This document shows positions 10,536-22,275 of a stretch of DNA of 64,000 bases, piece by piece. Under the pieces are notes generated by a model. It did not search any database. It was not told where the DNA came from and saw only the letters and a program-made list of their open reading frames with translations. The DNA comes from Onthophagus taurus (taxonomy: Eukaryota > Arthropoda > Insecta > Coleoptera > Scarabaeidae). The translations under genes and the position numbers were made by a program. Each line of letters starts with the position of its first letter. The stretch's first letter is position 1. The stretch covers positions 8,749,501 through 8,813,500 of the forward strand of contig NC_091966.1 in the NCBI RefSeq assembly GCF_036711975.1. The letters run 5' to 3'.

Positions 10536-13500
10536 ATGGTTATTGTGAGGAATGTTTATAATTGGTGGATGAGGAATTTTCGGTGGTTTGCGGGCTTTGG
10601 TATTGTTTTATTTAGTTTCCAATTATATTTCATCTATAACGTTTTAAACTATGAAAACTCCAAGTCTTGGTGGAGCCCCAGGGGCGACACTCAAGACAGC
10701 GGCTCAAATTTGTACCCAGCAAACTCGGCAAGACGCGTTAGAGACGATTTTGTCGACGACGAAGACCTTAAATCACAAAAAAACAAGGTGACAAGATCGA
10801 ATCACACCTTGCCAAGGCTACGCATTGAAGAATTAGATTTTACACCATCCTGCCAAATCAAGACGAAGGAAGCAATCTCTTCAATACACAGAGCTAAGAC
10901 GCAACAATGTAAACAGCAAATATCAAACGTTACGTGCCTTATACAGCAGGGGATATTTTATCCTAAACGTTTGCCCAATTTTTGTGACCCCAAAGGACAT
11001 AAAGAGGCTTCACTTGGATGTTTTAAAGATTCGAAAAGTTTTAGAATTTTATCTGGGTACTTTATTGGGAATGTTAGTAAAAATAGTCCGGAATATTGTA
11101 AATATCTTTGTCTTCAATCTGGATTTCCTTATGCTGGAGTTGAATATGGGTAAGTTAAGCCATTATCTTAACTAAACCACCCGCTAGATGGCGTTACCAT
11201 ATTATTAATATTAAAGTCCCTAGATTATCAACGTACTATTCGAGTCAAAATGGCGGTTTGACACCTTGTCAGTACATGTCACCAGTTATTTACAAAGATA
11301 ATGCCGTCTTGTTGCCTTTGGAGTTGCAAAAATAGCAGTAAGAAGGGCTTTCGACTCTTCAGAGTACTACGAGTAAAAAAGAAAGGAAATTTGGTGTAAT
11401 TCTATCAACAGAACGACATATTTTTAAATTTCCCGCTTGACTTTGAGCCAAAATGGCGGCAAACCGCGGTTCTTTGATAATCTAGAGACTTTTATTAATA
11501 TATGTATAATATAATCTAACACGCCTCCTTACATTTATAAAACATTCACTATAAAATAAACAACTAAAAATACTAAACAATAAATCTTATACTACTAAAC
11601 TCAACATTTCTCTTAGTTTCACAAATTTATCTTTGCTCATTGATTTTGTAAAAATTTCTGCTAGGTTTCTACATATTTGAATCTACTTTATTTATATCTA
11701 TGATTCCTTTCATACAACATTCATTTACAAAATGATAATGCACTTTAATATACTTAGAATTCTTAGTAAAATTTCCATATTTAGCAATACTCAAAGTTCC
11801 TGAATTATCTTTGTATATCTTAATAGGTACCTTGAAGTCAATGTTAAGAAATTCGAGTATATCTTTTATCAGTTTTATTTCGGTTATCGCTTCTGATAAC
11901 GCTACATATTCGGCAAAGCTTGAAGACTTAGTTACATTACCCTGTTTTTTAGATTTCCAATGTACAACATTTCCAAACAATCTCATTAGATAGTCTGACG
12001 TAGATTTTCTATCTAAATTGTCTCCTGCCCAATCTGCATCTACATAGCAATCAAGTATCGTTCCTATTGTAAGTTAACTTTGTCTTTTGTCAAATATAAA
12101 TACTTCAAAGCTCTCAAGGCATATTTAAAATGAGTTTCATTATAACAATTTTGAAATCTACTTAAGTGATTAACGCTATAGCTTAGGTTTGGTCTAGTCG
12201 CGGATCTTATATACAGAAGATATCAGATATCTCCTGTGCAGATTCCAATTTTAAATTTACTTCCATTGGTGTTTTAAACAATTTTGAGCTTTTAATTTTA
12301 TATTTTTCAGCTAAAGATTCAATATATTCGTCTTTACTAAGAGTCATAACATTTTTCGTGCAATCACAATCAATATTAATTCCAAGATAGTTTTTCACTT
12401 CACCCATATCTTTCATTTTAAATTTACTGAGCAATAAGCTTTTGATGTATTGAACCATTTTCTTATTTTTACGACATATTAACACATCGTCAACAAACAC
12501 TACTAAATAAATCATATCATCTTCGTCTCTTGTGTTGCATAAACAATCGTCATATTTATTCCTTATAAATTTCATCTCCCTTAAAAATTCATCAAAACAA
12601 TTGTACTATGCACGAGGACTTTCTCTCAAACCATATAATACTTTTTCTAGTTTACAAACTCTGTCTGTTCCAACCTCAAATCCTTTAGCTTGATTTACAT
12701 AATATTTCTGAAACCGATTTAACATCTAAACTTTATTTATTCTCTGGCTTTTTGACCAATTTTCAAGTTTTATTTTTCTTTAAACATCCCATTTCCCTAT
12801 TTATCGCTTCCTGAAAATTATTTGAATTTTCAACATTGCAAAAGTTCACATAAACATAACTATCATCGTATCTAGTCGGCATTTTCCTTTCTCTCTTTGA
12901 TCTTCTCAATTCTTGAGGCGTTCTTTGTTCTTGTTTAATTATTTTATTTTCGAATTCAATTTCTGTAATTTCATCTTGTATTTCTGAGTCACTAGAATAA
13001 TCACTTTCAAATTCATTGCCTGTCCTGTTTGTACAGGGTGATTCAAATTCGATGTCCGAATAGGCTAATTCGGAAACTATAAGAGTTAGAAAAAAAGTAG
13101 CTTACATGTCATGATCTCGTTTTTCGAGAAACTGCTAATGCCGAAAACTTCAAAGCGCTATCGTCTTTTGTTTTTCCCCTAGAAGCCAACATTGAAAATA
13201 TCGTAAAACCAACAACTGCAATTATCTTGGTTATTATTATAGGTGGAGTATTATAAGTAACAATAAGACATTATATGGACACTTTTTTACAGAGAATTTC
13301 ATGACGTAGTCAAAAAAAAAAATTCGGTTTTAGATTTTGAGATATCATGACAATTTTCGTTTTTTTAAATGGAAACAACCACTGATTATTCGCTTATTAA
13401 ATTCGTTATTTTTTTCTTATTAAAAAATGTAGGTTTTGACAGATCTATTTCTTATTGTTTTAGAATAATGCTAAAAATAAACTTTTTTTTTAGTATCGTC

Positions 13501-16500
13501 AAAGAAATTAAATTTACAGTTTCCTGTAAATTATAACTAAAAATTAAAATACATATTTCTGATATTTGAAACAAATACATTTGTTGAATTATTTAATTTG
13601 TATTTGTTTTACACAAAAGTTGGAATAGATTGCATTATTTCACATTTTTTATTAATATTTAATATTATTATTAAATGACTTAATAAATTATTGATAGATG
13701 GCGGTCATATTTGTTTGTATTCAAAAATTTTCTGAAGTGTCAAATTAAAAATCCTGTTTTCTTAAGATGGATTACGAAAATTACGAAAAGTTTAACATGT
13801 TAGAATGTTACATATTAGAAAATAAAGTAAATTTTATATACATTTTTAGTAGACTAATTTTTAGTTATAGTGCCGTAATTTACAGGAAACTGTAAATTTA
13901 ATTTCTTTGACGACACTAAAAAAAAGTTCATTTTAAGATTTATTCTAAAACAATAAGAAATAGATCTATCTAACCCCATATGTTTGTAATCAGAAAAAAA
14001 TAACGAATTTAATAAGCGAATAATCAGTGGTTGTTTCCATTAAAAAAAAATGCTCTGTAAAAAAGTGTCCATAATTATAATGTTTTCAATTTTGGCCTCT
14101 TGGGGAAAAACAAAAGACGATAGCGCTTTGAGGTTTTTGGCATTAGCTGTTTGTCGAAAAACGAAATCATGACATGTAAGCTACTTTTTTTCTAACTCTT
14201 ATAGTTTCCGAATTAGCCTATTCGGACATCGAATTTGAATCACCCTGTACAAACAGGACAGGCAATGAATTTGAAAGTGATTATTCTAGTGACTCAGAAA
14301 TACAAGATGAAATTACAGAAATTGAATTCGAAAATAAAATAATTAAACAAGAACAAAGAACGCCTCAAGAATTGAGAAGATCAAAGAGAGAAAGGAAAAT
14401 GCCGACTAGATACGATGAAAAGCAGCTTACAGCTTTTTTTCTAACTCTTATAGTTTCTGAGATAGCCTATTCGGACATCGAATTTGAACCACTCTGTACC
14501 TAAATCTATACGTTTAACATTCTCCTCCACAACATCAACATGTCTATCTACAATGATTCTGCTATTTACTAAAACTGTATACCCAACTTCAGTATAACCC
14601 CACAAAATTCCCAAATTAGCCTTTTCATCCCATGTCGCTGTCGTTCTGGTCTTCGAACAAAAATGTTGCTTCCATATAGACGTAAATACTTAATAGTAGG
14701 CTTTCTCCCAAATATTATTTCATAAGGTGTGTTCTTTTCTACAGTATTTGCTGATGTTGTATTTTTAAGATATGCAGCTGCGCCAAAATTTGCGATCTAT
14801 TTTTGCTACTTCTAATAAACATCTAATAGATCTATAATTGATCTATTATATCTTTCTGGCGTACCATTTAATTCATATAAATAAGGTGGACGGGTATTTA
14901 TAGTAATAAATGTTGGAATATCTTTAAAATCTTTCATTCTCAGTTTTTCCAATTTATTTTTGCAAATTATCTAACGCTGTCGATTCTTTTGAATATAACT
15001 CGTCAAATTTCTTTATAATACCATATGCCGCTTCTATTTCGCTCACAAATTCCAGTTGTTTATTTATGATCACGCTGTAAATAATATTGATGGCTTTTAA
15101 ATTTTTCTCATTTCAATCATCTCCATTGGAACTCTGTTTTTCTCTTGAAACAGCTTCGTCACATTTTTTTACTTTCAAATACATAATTATTCTTTTTTCC
15201 AGCTTCATAATCTTCTCCATCGAACACCAGTATCGTTACATTCGTCATTTCTTATAACCATTCTTGTATGTAGATTCCAATTAAAATTTTTTTGCTATTT
15301 TCATCGATTCTACCGTTTTTCTAAACGTTTTCTTTTTTTTGAGAACCACGTTCTGCTACCATGTTAAAATAATTCGTGATTGCTTTATAAACTTGTAGTA
15401 TTTTTATTGAATACAAAAATAGTACAAAAGCCTAACTATAATTGAGAAGCATGTATTCTAGCAGAAGGAGGCTATTTTGAACAATATTATTTGTAATATT
15501 TATGTGTTTTAAAAAAAATGTTGCAGTTAATTATGATATAAAAACTCTAAAGTGTTATAATTTCGTAAATAATTGAAATAGGACTGAAATAGGATTAGCT
15601 ATGGCGAGCTAATAAATCATCCTGTATATTAACTACTTAATTGCTCCTAAATCATTATCTTAACTAAACCAGCTAGATGGCGTTACCATATTATTAATAA
15701 ATGTATATAATCTAAAAATTAATACTTTTATTTAGAGTGGAGTGTTTTTGTGGAGCTGAAGAGCCTCCTTCATCAGCAAAATTACCGGATTCTTCATGCA
15801 ACATGAAATGTCCCGGAGATAATCACTCAATTTGCGGCGGAATTTATAAAATTAGTATTTACGAAACTGGAATCAAAAGTGCGTTATTTTATTTAATTTT
15901 TTTCGTATAATTACTTCATTTTTAACTTGTAGAATTCATCCCACAAATTGCTAACGTCTCAAATTCAATGACAAATATGTCGGTAAAAATTGTATTTCTT
16001 CTTACTTTAAATGGACGAGCTTTAAGACAAGTAAAAAGATTATTAAAAACTTTGTACCATCGAAATCATTATTATTATATCCATGTTGATGTGGTAAGAT
16101 TAAAATGTTTATCGTTATTGTTAAATTATTAATTTTTTTTTAATTTTAATTAGCGGCAAGATTATTTATTTCGCGAATTACTCCCATTAGAAGAAACATT
16201 TCCTAACATTCGATTAACAAGAAATCGTTTTGCAACAATTTGGGGCGGAGCCTCATTATTACAAATGCTTCTCTCAACGATGAAAGAATTAATTGATCTC
16301 CACACCGATTGGAATTGGGACTTTGTAATAAATCTTAGCGAATCTGATTATCCCGTAAAAACCGTTCAAAAACTAACAGATTTTTTATCTGCAAATCGGG
16401 ATCGCAACTTTGTAAAATCACACGGACATGTTGTGCAACGTTTCATTCAAAAGCAAGGTCTTGATAGAACATTTGTTGAATGTGATTATCATATGTGGCG

Positions 16501-17938
16501 TGTTGGAGAAAGAAAGTTACCGTATGGTGTTCAAATAGATGGAGGGAGCGATTGGGTGACTTTATCACGAAGGTTTGTTAGTTATTTGACTAGGAATGAA
16601 AAAGATAAGTTATTAGAAGGTTTAATTTTTGTATTTAAATATACTTTATTACCGGCCGAATCATTTTTTCATACAGTTTTAAGAAATTCACAATTTTGTG
16701 ATACATTTATTGATAATAATTTACACGTTACGAATTGGAAAAGACGTTTAGGTTGTAAGTGTCAATATAAACATATCGTTGATTGGTGTGGTTGTAGCCC
16801 CAATGATATTAAACCGGAAGATTGGACGAGAATATTAAACACGGAGTTTAGGCAGGTATTTTTCGCGCGAAAATTCGAACCCATTATAAGTCAATCGAGC
16901 ATTTTAAAATTAGAGGAGTGGATGTATAAACAAAATTTTTCAAATGTACTTAATATAAATTTTTATTGGCAAAATTTATATAGTCATAAAGATCAAAATG
17001 ATTTAGATGATGCGTTACGCACAGTTGCTGAAAGTATCGTAAGATTAATTTCGGTGAAAATTTGTCCAATTTTATTAAATAATATCATTGAAATAACTTG
17101 GTTTCATTCAAATGATGAGTATCAAAAAACGCTAATATTATTTAACGCAACTTTAGCTGATAATAAATCGGTTACTTATGAAGTAAGTTTTAAACCTAGA
17201 CAATTAATGAAAAGAATTAAGAAAACTAACGTTACAAAAAGGCTTAAAACTTTTCATGTTAGTACCGATTATGATCCAAAAGAACAAATTTCAAGGAATT
17301 TTCATAGAATTTTTGGACCTTACTCCGAACCCTTACTCATTTATAATTTTACTTCAGATTTTAATACGGAAAAAGATTTTAATATTACGTTTTTATGGAT
17401 CGATCCAACGGGAAAACCGGTGGATGTTAATTATATTACATTAGATGAAGGTGTTCTTCACGGTCACCAAAAATCAACATTAAAACAACCTTTTTTACCC
17501 GGTATTTGGACGGTTATGCTGATTCATAAACGAAACGAAATTGCCAGAACAAACTTTCTTGTTACACCGTTAAATTATTATCAGGGTAATGAAATTGTAG
17601 ATGATCAAACGACAAAATTATTACATTCGGGAAGTGGAGTTTATAAGAAAGTTGATGTACGATGGTTAAAATATACCGTTACTGATTGGGAACAAGATAG
17701 ATTAGAACAATTGTCTATTAAAAATAGTAATGTTATCGGGAAGGAATTGAAAGATTGGATTGATAGTTTGGTTAATAAATTTTATGTTTTCGGGGATTTG
17801 TGTACAATAAATGAATCGATTTTTTGTAATGATGTTGTAAAAAGATGTGCAAATACTAATTGGAGTTCTCTTGCTCCTGATCCAAAAAGTGAATTGGATC
17901 GATTTAATAGAACTTCAGGAATGTTTGATTTACTTTAA
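10536..17938 (+). CDS. oxt: Peptide O-xylosyltransferase
   Basis: Four exons: 10536-11149, 15736-15878, 15933-16093 and 16154-17938; 900 aa, near the usual length. A short cytoplasmic tail is followed by one membrane span (about residues 14-36), so this is a type II Golgi protein. A WSC domain follows, split by intron 1 ([10 protein letters not shown] to GVECFCGAE). Next come the core-2/I-branching GT14 catalytic domain from about residue 262 ([36 protein letters not shown] at ~362-375) and the xylosyltransferase C-terminal domain. Family role: it transfers xylose from UDP-xylose to serine of proteoglycan cores, the first step of heparan and chondroitin sulfate synthesis. The first intron (4.6 kb) holds a copia fossil; the other two introns are under 65 nt. 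Confidence 0.93.
11212..11492 (+). mobile_element. THAP-bearing P-like MITE with 8-bp target duplication
   Basis: 281-bp element with ~20-bp inverted ends (TAAAGTCCCTAGATTATCAA and, read inward from the other end, AAAAGTCTCTAGATTATCAA). It is flanked by a perfect 8-bp duplication ATTAATAT (11204-11211 and 11493-11500). An ATG at 11301 opens 31 codons starting [20 protein letters not shown], the start of a THAP zinc finger. The paralogous LTR copy at 15653-15710 is the empty site. THAP at the transposase N-terminus plus an 8-bp duplication points to the P superfamily. The element is internally deleted and non-autonomous. Confidence 0.75.
13031..14250. mobile_element. Long-inverted-repeat DNA element inside the copia fossil
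   Basis: About 1.22 kb with inverted arms of roughly 500 bp (about 13031-13555 and 13870-14250), both ending GTACAGGGTGATTCAAATTC. The ~310-bp unique centre holds an ATG (about 13768) reading [20 protein letters not shown]. That resembles the N-terminal helix-turn-helix of some insect transposases, but the reading is short and the family is uncertain. A further ~76-bp copy of one end lies at about 14424-14499. About 168 bp of flanking copia sequence is also inverted (12863-13030 and 14251-14418). Confidence 0.7.
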
Positions 17939-18238
17939 GGATAAGATTTTTTTTTAGTATTTATGCATGAGGTAATGGCATTTTAATGAACTAATGGGTA
18001 AACCTCTATGAAATTGTTTGAAATTCACTTTTTAAAACATTGTATATAGGTGATGTCTTTTAAAGTTCATGTCCCACCTATTTCATGTGAAATTAGTTGA
18101 CTATTAAGGAAAAATTGTTTTATCACATTAATTCAACACAATAACACACATTTATTGTTTTATAATTTATTTTTGATATCATAACTTTGACCTTTAGGTG
18201 TTTTTTCACATATAAGTGCTTTATAATGAATAACAAGA
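17939..18238. other. 3' flank of oxt, nothing recognised
   Basis: AT-rich sequence after the oxt stop codon, presumably including its 3' UTR. I see no gene, repeat boundary or other feature. Confidence 0.4.
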
Positions 18239-18284
18239 ATGTTTAATTTACAATGTCTTGATGATCGATACTTTCGTCTGTTAC

Positions 18285-18412
18285 TATATGCAGTGTGTTT
18301 GATTTTAGTTGTCACAATAGGTATCTCAACTACTGTTGGAGATATGACAAAATGTTATAAAAGGAAAGTTGCTCCACACTTAATATTCTATTATCTGCCA
18401 TATTCAAAAAAG
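18285..18412 (+). repeat. Inverted copy of a segment at 21480-21605
   Basis: About 80 bp (TTTGATTTTAGTTGTCACA ... AAAGTTGCTCC) match the reverse complement of 21500-21600. The next ~25 bp (ATTCTATTATCTGCCATATTC) match the end of the Tigger element at about 19966-19990. Both 80-bp copies keep an open frame ending GDMTKCYKRKVAP / GDVTKCYRRKVAP behind a good acceptor-like TTTTAG. They may be relics of one exon duplicated in inverse orientation around the transposon. The product is unknown. Confidence 0.45.
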
Positions 18413-18538
18413 CAAGTAAGCATCAAATGTGTTAGATACAGCGAAAGTATTTGAAATTTTAAATGGAACGTCCTCAATTTTATTAAATATTATAAAACTA
18501 TAAAAGCAATTAAGTTATAATGATATATCACATTATTT

Positions 18539-18780
18539 GTAATATGCTCAGAAACTCAAGTTATTATTAACAACGTGGAAAACTACGAATTCATCCAATT
18601 TTCATATTTTCGTGTTTTTCTCGATATTTATGCAACTGAGAGCAAAAGTGAAAGAGAGCAATGTTGTTGAGAATAAAATTTTCTACAACTTTCAATCTAA
18701 AAGTTTTTTGTAATATGCTCAGAATTCTGAGCGTTATCCGCAACGAATCCCATTTTCGTGATATACAACATAATCTCTGC
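18539..18780. repeat. Pair of satellite-like units, spacing ~173 bp
   Basis: GTAATATGCTCAGAA occurs at about 18539 and again at about 18712. The downstream sequence is similar in each (GTTATTATTAACAAC / GTTATCCGCAAC). The ~173-bp spacing is in the size range of insect satellite monomers, but only one full unit is present. Confidence 0.45.
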
Positions 18781-18784
18781 CGAC

Positions 18785-19105
18785 TTTGAAGACGTGCATA
18801 TCACGAACAATACTTGAGGGGCCCGACGTATTCCAAGTCGGCCGAGATTGTTTCTTCCATAAACTTGTTAATAGTATCACTCGGGATTCGGAACGTATAA
18901 TTAAGTCTACCCTGCTGAAGTTTATGGAAGAAATAAGCTCGGCCGATTTTGAAGACGTCGGCCGCCCTAAGTATTGTTCCTGATATTTGCTGCGGCCGAC
19001 ATCTTTGAAGTCGCTCGACATGATTTCTTATATCATGGATAAAATTTCGGACGGATATGACTTCAAAGATGTCTGCCGCCCAAAGTATTGTTCATGATAC
19101 TTGGA
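18785..19105. repeat. Nested hairpin repeat rich in GGCCGAC
   Basis: Two adjacent hairpins in unusually GC-rich sequence. The first (about 18785-18985) pairs TCGGCCGAGATTGTTTCTTCC with its complement near 18920-18950. The second (about 18990-19080) pairs GCGGCCGACATCTTTGAAGTC with GACTTCAAAGATGTCTGCCGCC-type sequence. The word AACAATACTT / AAGTATTGTT recurs at 18809, 18970 and 19085. There is no coding capacity. It is probably a foldback-type or satellite-derived element. Confidence 0.6.
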
Positions 19106-19364
19106 TGTTTAATTATTTTATCTACAACTATTGAATTATCTATTCGTTACACATTTGATTTTTGACGGGTAATGACACGCATTACTCATGACTGACAAAG
19201 TGTTGAATAATAAAGCCATTATTCCACAGTTCTGACACGACCTACTGATCAAAAAATAAAATATAACAGAAATGACAGCTTTCTTATATTGGTGTTATGT
19301 CTGAAATGTCTATCAAGCTTTTTTTTCCATTTTTGATTTTTTTTTCAAAATTAAATAGTTGTAG

Positions 19365-19442
19365 ATAAAGTATAGTATTCAACTTATATATAGCGTATAA
19401 TGGATGTTACGCCATTATATGCTTGTTGAATAATATACTATT
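19365..19442. mobile_element. Short palindromic element related to 7815-8275
   Basis: GTTGTAGATAAAGTATAGTATTC opens a palindrome whose other arm ends TTGAATAATATACTATTAT. The ends match the outer element at 7815-8275. It abuts the interspersed repeat that begins at about 19443. Confidence 0.5.
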
Positions 19443-19968
19443 ATGTAATTCGCGACAGTAATGAAAGCTATAACAGTACTCAAACGGATGCTGTAATGAG
19501 ATTTTAGTAACATTTTATGGAATCAGTTCAAGTTGGTGACATTGGGTCATTAATTTTCTAGTTGTCAATGTGACAATGTTTGTCTATGGATGTTTAACAC
19601 GTTCTTAGCATCGAATACAAGGTCCACAATGATGAGGACATTGAACTCTGAGCAATTTCTCTTATTTTGGGAGGTGTACATGAAACATATTTATCAGGTG
19701 AATACGTTTTGTGTTTTGACAGTTTCTAATTGTCAATTCAAATTTCTATTTTCAAGTGTTACGGTATTACCAACTGCTACATACCTATTTCCCTATATTG
19801 TTAAAATTTATTTTAGTTTTGAGAAAAAAAAAGGATAAAAACGCGAATTACAAAAAATAGCATAAAAACACGTTTCATAAGACTTAAAGCACTCATTCAT
19901 TAAAACATTCAACTTGAATTCGTGCATTTCAAACGTGTCTTACGAAACTTGTTTTTAATATACTATTT
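19443..19968 (+). repeat. Interspersed repeat, copy 1 (~530 bp)
   Basis: Begins TGTAATTCGCGACAGTAATG and ends CGAAACTTGTTTTTAATAT. A second copy in the same orientation lies at 63207-63785, with only scattered differences and one ~30-bp indel near the start. It contains no long frame that both copies share intact. The right end is directly followed by the left end of the Tigger element. Confidence 0.75.
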
Positions 19969-21500
19969 TCGAATATGGCAGATAATAGAATATAGTAATA
20001 CCGTCTTCACCGTCATTTTGTTGTTGCATTTCAATCAGATCTTGCACAGTAAGCTCCTCATCATGCGACTCCAACAACATAATGATATCTTCATTATCAA
20101 CTACCAAATCGACTTGTTTTCCTAAAGTAACAATATTTAGTACTACTTCGGTTATATCGTTTTCTGGCACTGTTTCTGGTGAGTCAGCGAAAAAGTCCGG
20201 GCAAAGTTTTTTCCAAACTCCCTTCAGCGTATTTGAGGAAATTTCGTCCCACGATTCTTTTATCAATCTAATAGCATCAAGAATATTAAACTTATCCCAA
20301 ATTTCCTTAACGGATAAGTTGTCATCGTGATTCATAGATTTATTTAAACGTCTAAATGATCGTCGAGTATAATAAGCTTTCAATGTTTTTATAACACCTT
20401 GCTCCATAGGTTGAAGTAAACTAGTTGCATTTGGGAGCAAAAACATTACTATGACGCGAGGATCGATAAGGTTAGCAGCCGAATCTCCAGGTGCGTTATC
20501 AATAATTAATATCACTTTAAATCCGATGTTTTTAGAGGAACAGTACCGTTCAACTTCCGGGACAAAGTGATTCCGAAACCAGTCTTCAAATAAAGAAGCA
20601 GTAACCCAAGTTTTTCAAATAATGGTTTCAATTTACAATCGCCAGCAGCGTTTCCACCGAGCATAAGCGTTAATCGATTTTTTGCTGCTTTAAATTCTGG
20701 AAACACCTTTTCATCACGTGCAATATAAATTCTTCGCGGCATTTTCTTCCATTTCGTCTACATTAAATATAGTCTATGAACTATAGCCGCCTTCTTGTAT
20801 TATATTCTTTAATTTGCCAAGAAAAGTAGATGCAGCAACTTTATCTTCACTTGCTGCTTCTCCACTCTGTGCAATATTGCGCCAGTCGCATCTTTTTTTA
20901 AATCGACAAAACCAACTATTGCTGGCTAAAAAGGTTTCATCACCAACTTGTGACTTTAGTTCTTCAAAAATCTATTTGGCTTGATTGTATATAGTATCTT
21001 GGTGAACTGGACAATTATTGACTTTTACTTGCTTTTCGCACCATTCTTTAGGTAAAGATTCCACTTCCGCTATCAAACCATGCGAATTATATTAGAAGTT
21101 AACGGCTGAGCATTTTTAACTGCGTCGAGAATTTTATTATTGTATACACAGTAGTATAGGATAAATTGTATTTGTTTGCTAATTCACATGTTTTCAGGCC
21201 TTGTTCTAAATTTTTCAAAATCTCATGCTTTATTTCTAATGTCAAGGTTTTGCGTTTTTTCTTGGAAAATTCGAAGAAACGAATTCTTTGACATTAATTC
21301 TTTTGACATAATAACTAATATGAAAGAAAAACTAATAAAACTGATTAATCAACTTTCTACGAAGAACTCGCATAAACTGAAGGAGCTAGAAAATTTTATG
21401 ATTCAATCCGCTACTGAGCGAAACAGGGAAATATGCGACAAAAAATATAACGGACAAATTCGTAGTTACGTATCTTCGAATTTACGTAAGGTATTATTGT
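19966..21500 (-). mobile_element. Decayed Tigger/pogo DNA transposon
   Basis: Minus-strand remains of a Tigger-type transposase. From the N-terminal side there is a helix-turn-helix/CENP-B-like part (NSWFCRFKKR, about 20910), the first catalytic block (FNVDE, near 20760), and [19 protein letters not shown] (from 20742). [25 protein letters not shown] (from 20515) and NATSLLQPMEQGVIKTLKAYY follow. In the last block the usual D of QPMDQGV is E. Stops and frame changes separate the parts (the 20512-20742 and 19955-20515 frames differ), so it is inactive. Ends near TTCGAATATGGCAGATAATAG (left) and TTCGAATTTACGTAAGG (right) are only partly alike. Confidence 0.8.
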
Positions 21501-21914
21501 ATTAAATATGGAGCAACTTTCCTTCTATAACATTTTGTCACATCTCCAGCAATAATCAAGATATCTGCTGTGACAGCTAAAATCAAACACACTGTATGTA
21601 TGGGTGTGACATAATTCTATGAGATTCAGTTGAACAGGTTTTGGTAAACATTGTAGCTCTTTTTTATATGTGCTGAAGAATCTCTTGGTTTTATGTCAGT
21701 AATGTTTAGACGTCAGTAATAAGTGGCCATAGATCATCTTATGATTCAAGCAGAATTTATTACATCAAGACTACCATTTTATACGAAACATTCGGAAACT
21801 GCCAGGATATATTAACCTAAAACACTTATGGTGATATCTTTTTTATGCAATTTGAGACAAATAAGTTAAAAATTTGTTGATATACCATTTTGATAAATTC
21901 TTTGAAGAGTAGTA

Positions 21915-22275
21915 GAGCTTTAGTACACAATCGAACGATATATGATACCAGATGCACCACAAAGCATGAACACTCTTAGTCCCCACGGATTTGGCTTCTT
22001 TTTTAAATACTGCTTCACTATTTCAACATCGATTACCAACTGTTCAATTATTTTTTCCACTATTGTGTTGATATTTTTTCTCATTAAGAGCAAAAATATA
22101 GACAGGCAGAATAAGTAAAGCCCAGTACATATTATGGTGGCAAATACCTCCGGCAGGGATTTATCTATATTTGCCCCATTATCACTGAAACTGGCATGAA
22201 CTTGTTCTGTTATATTAAAATTACGCCAATTACAAATTCTCTTCGTTATGATGATTGAAAATAGAAAACCCTGAA
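21915..22275 (-). pseudogene. Possible multi-pass receptor exon fragment
   Basis: An open stretch without stops runs on the minus strand from an acceptor-like TTTTCAG at about 22276 to about 21919, some 115 codons. It reads VHASFSDNGANIDKSLPEVF and then a hydrophobic segment (TIICTGLYLFCLSIFLLLM) followed by a charged helix. This layout recalls an insect gustatory or odorant receptor exon. I cannot place it with certainty and no complete gene surrounds it. A possible further exon is the 21500-21600 segment. Confidence 0.25.

Larger units (their letters stand above)
11160..15716 (-). mobile_element. Ty1/copia-family fossil in oxt intron 1
   Basis: Minus-strand copia-type element. RNase H lies at about 11670-11990, reverse transcriptase at about 12210-12860, and earlier pol sequence continues at 14500-15350. 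The right-hand LTR (about 15362-15716) begins TGTTAAAAT on the plus strand and is followed inward by a primer-binding-like ATGGTAGCAGAAC on the minus strand. The left LTR copy is partial (about 11160-11521 minus the element nested in it). Both share a ~50-bp block with CTAGATGGCGTTACCATATT. The fossil is broken in several places. It carries a THAP-bearing DNA element in its left LTR and a long-inverted-repeat element in pol. Confidence 0.8.

Noticed and set aside
10370-10561. 63-codon frame upstream of oxt
   Set aside because: It overlaps the real xylosyltransferase start in another frame and has no family features.
18239-18454. 71-codon frame with a membrane segment as a new gene
   Set aside because: It runs through a repeat junction into Tigger-end sequence, and its core is duplicated in inverse orientation at 21.5 kb; it is more likely a relic.
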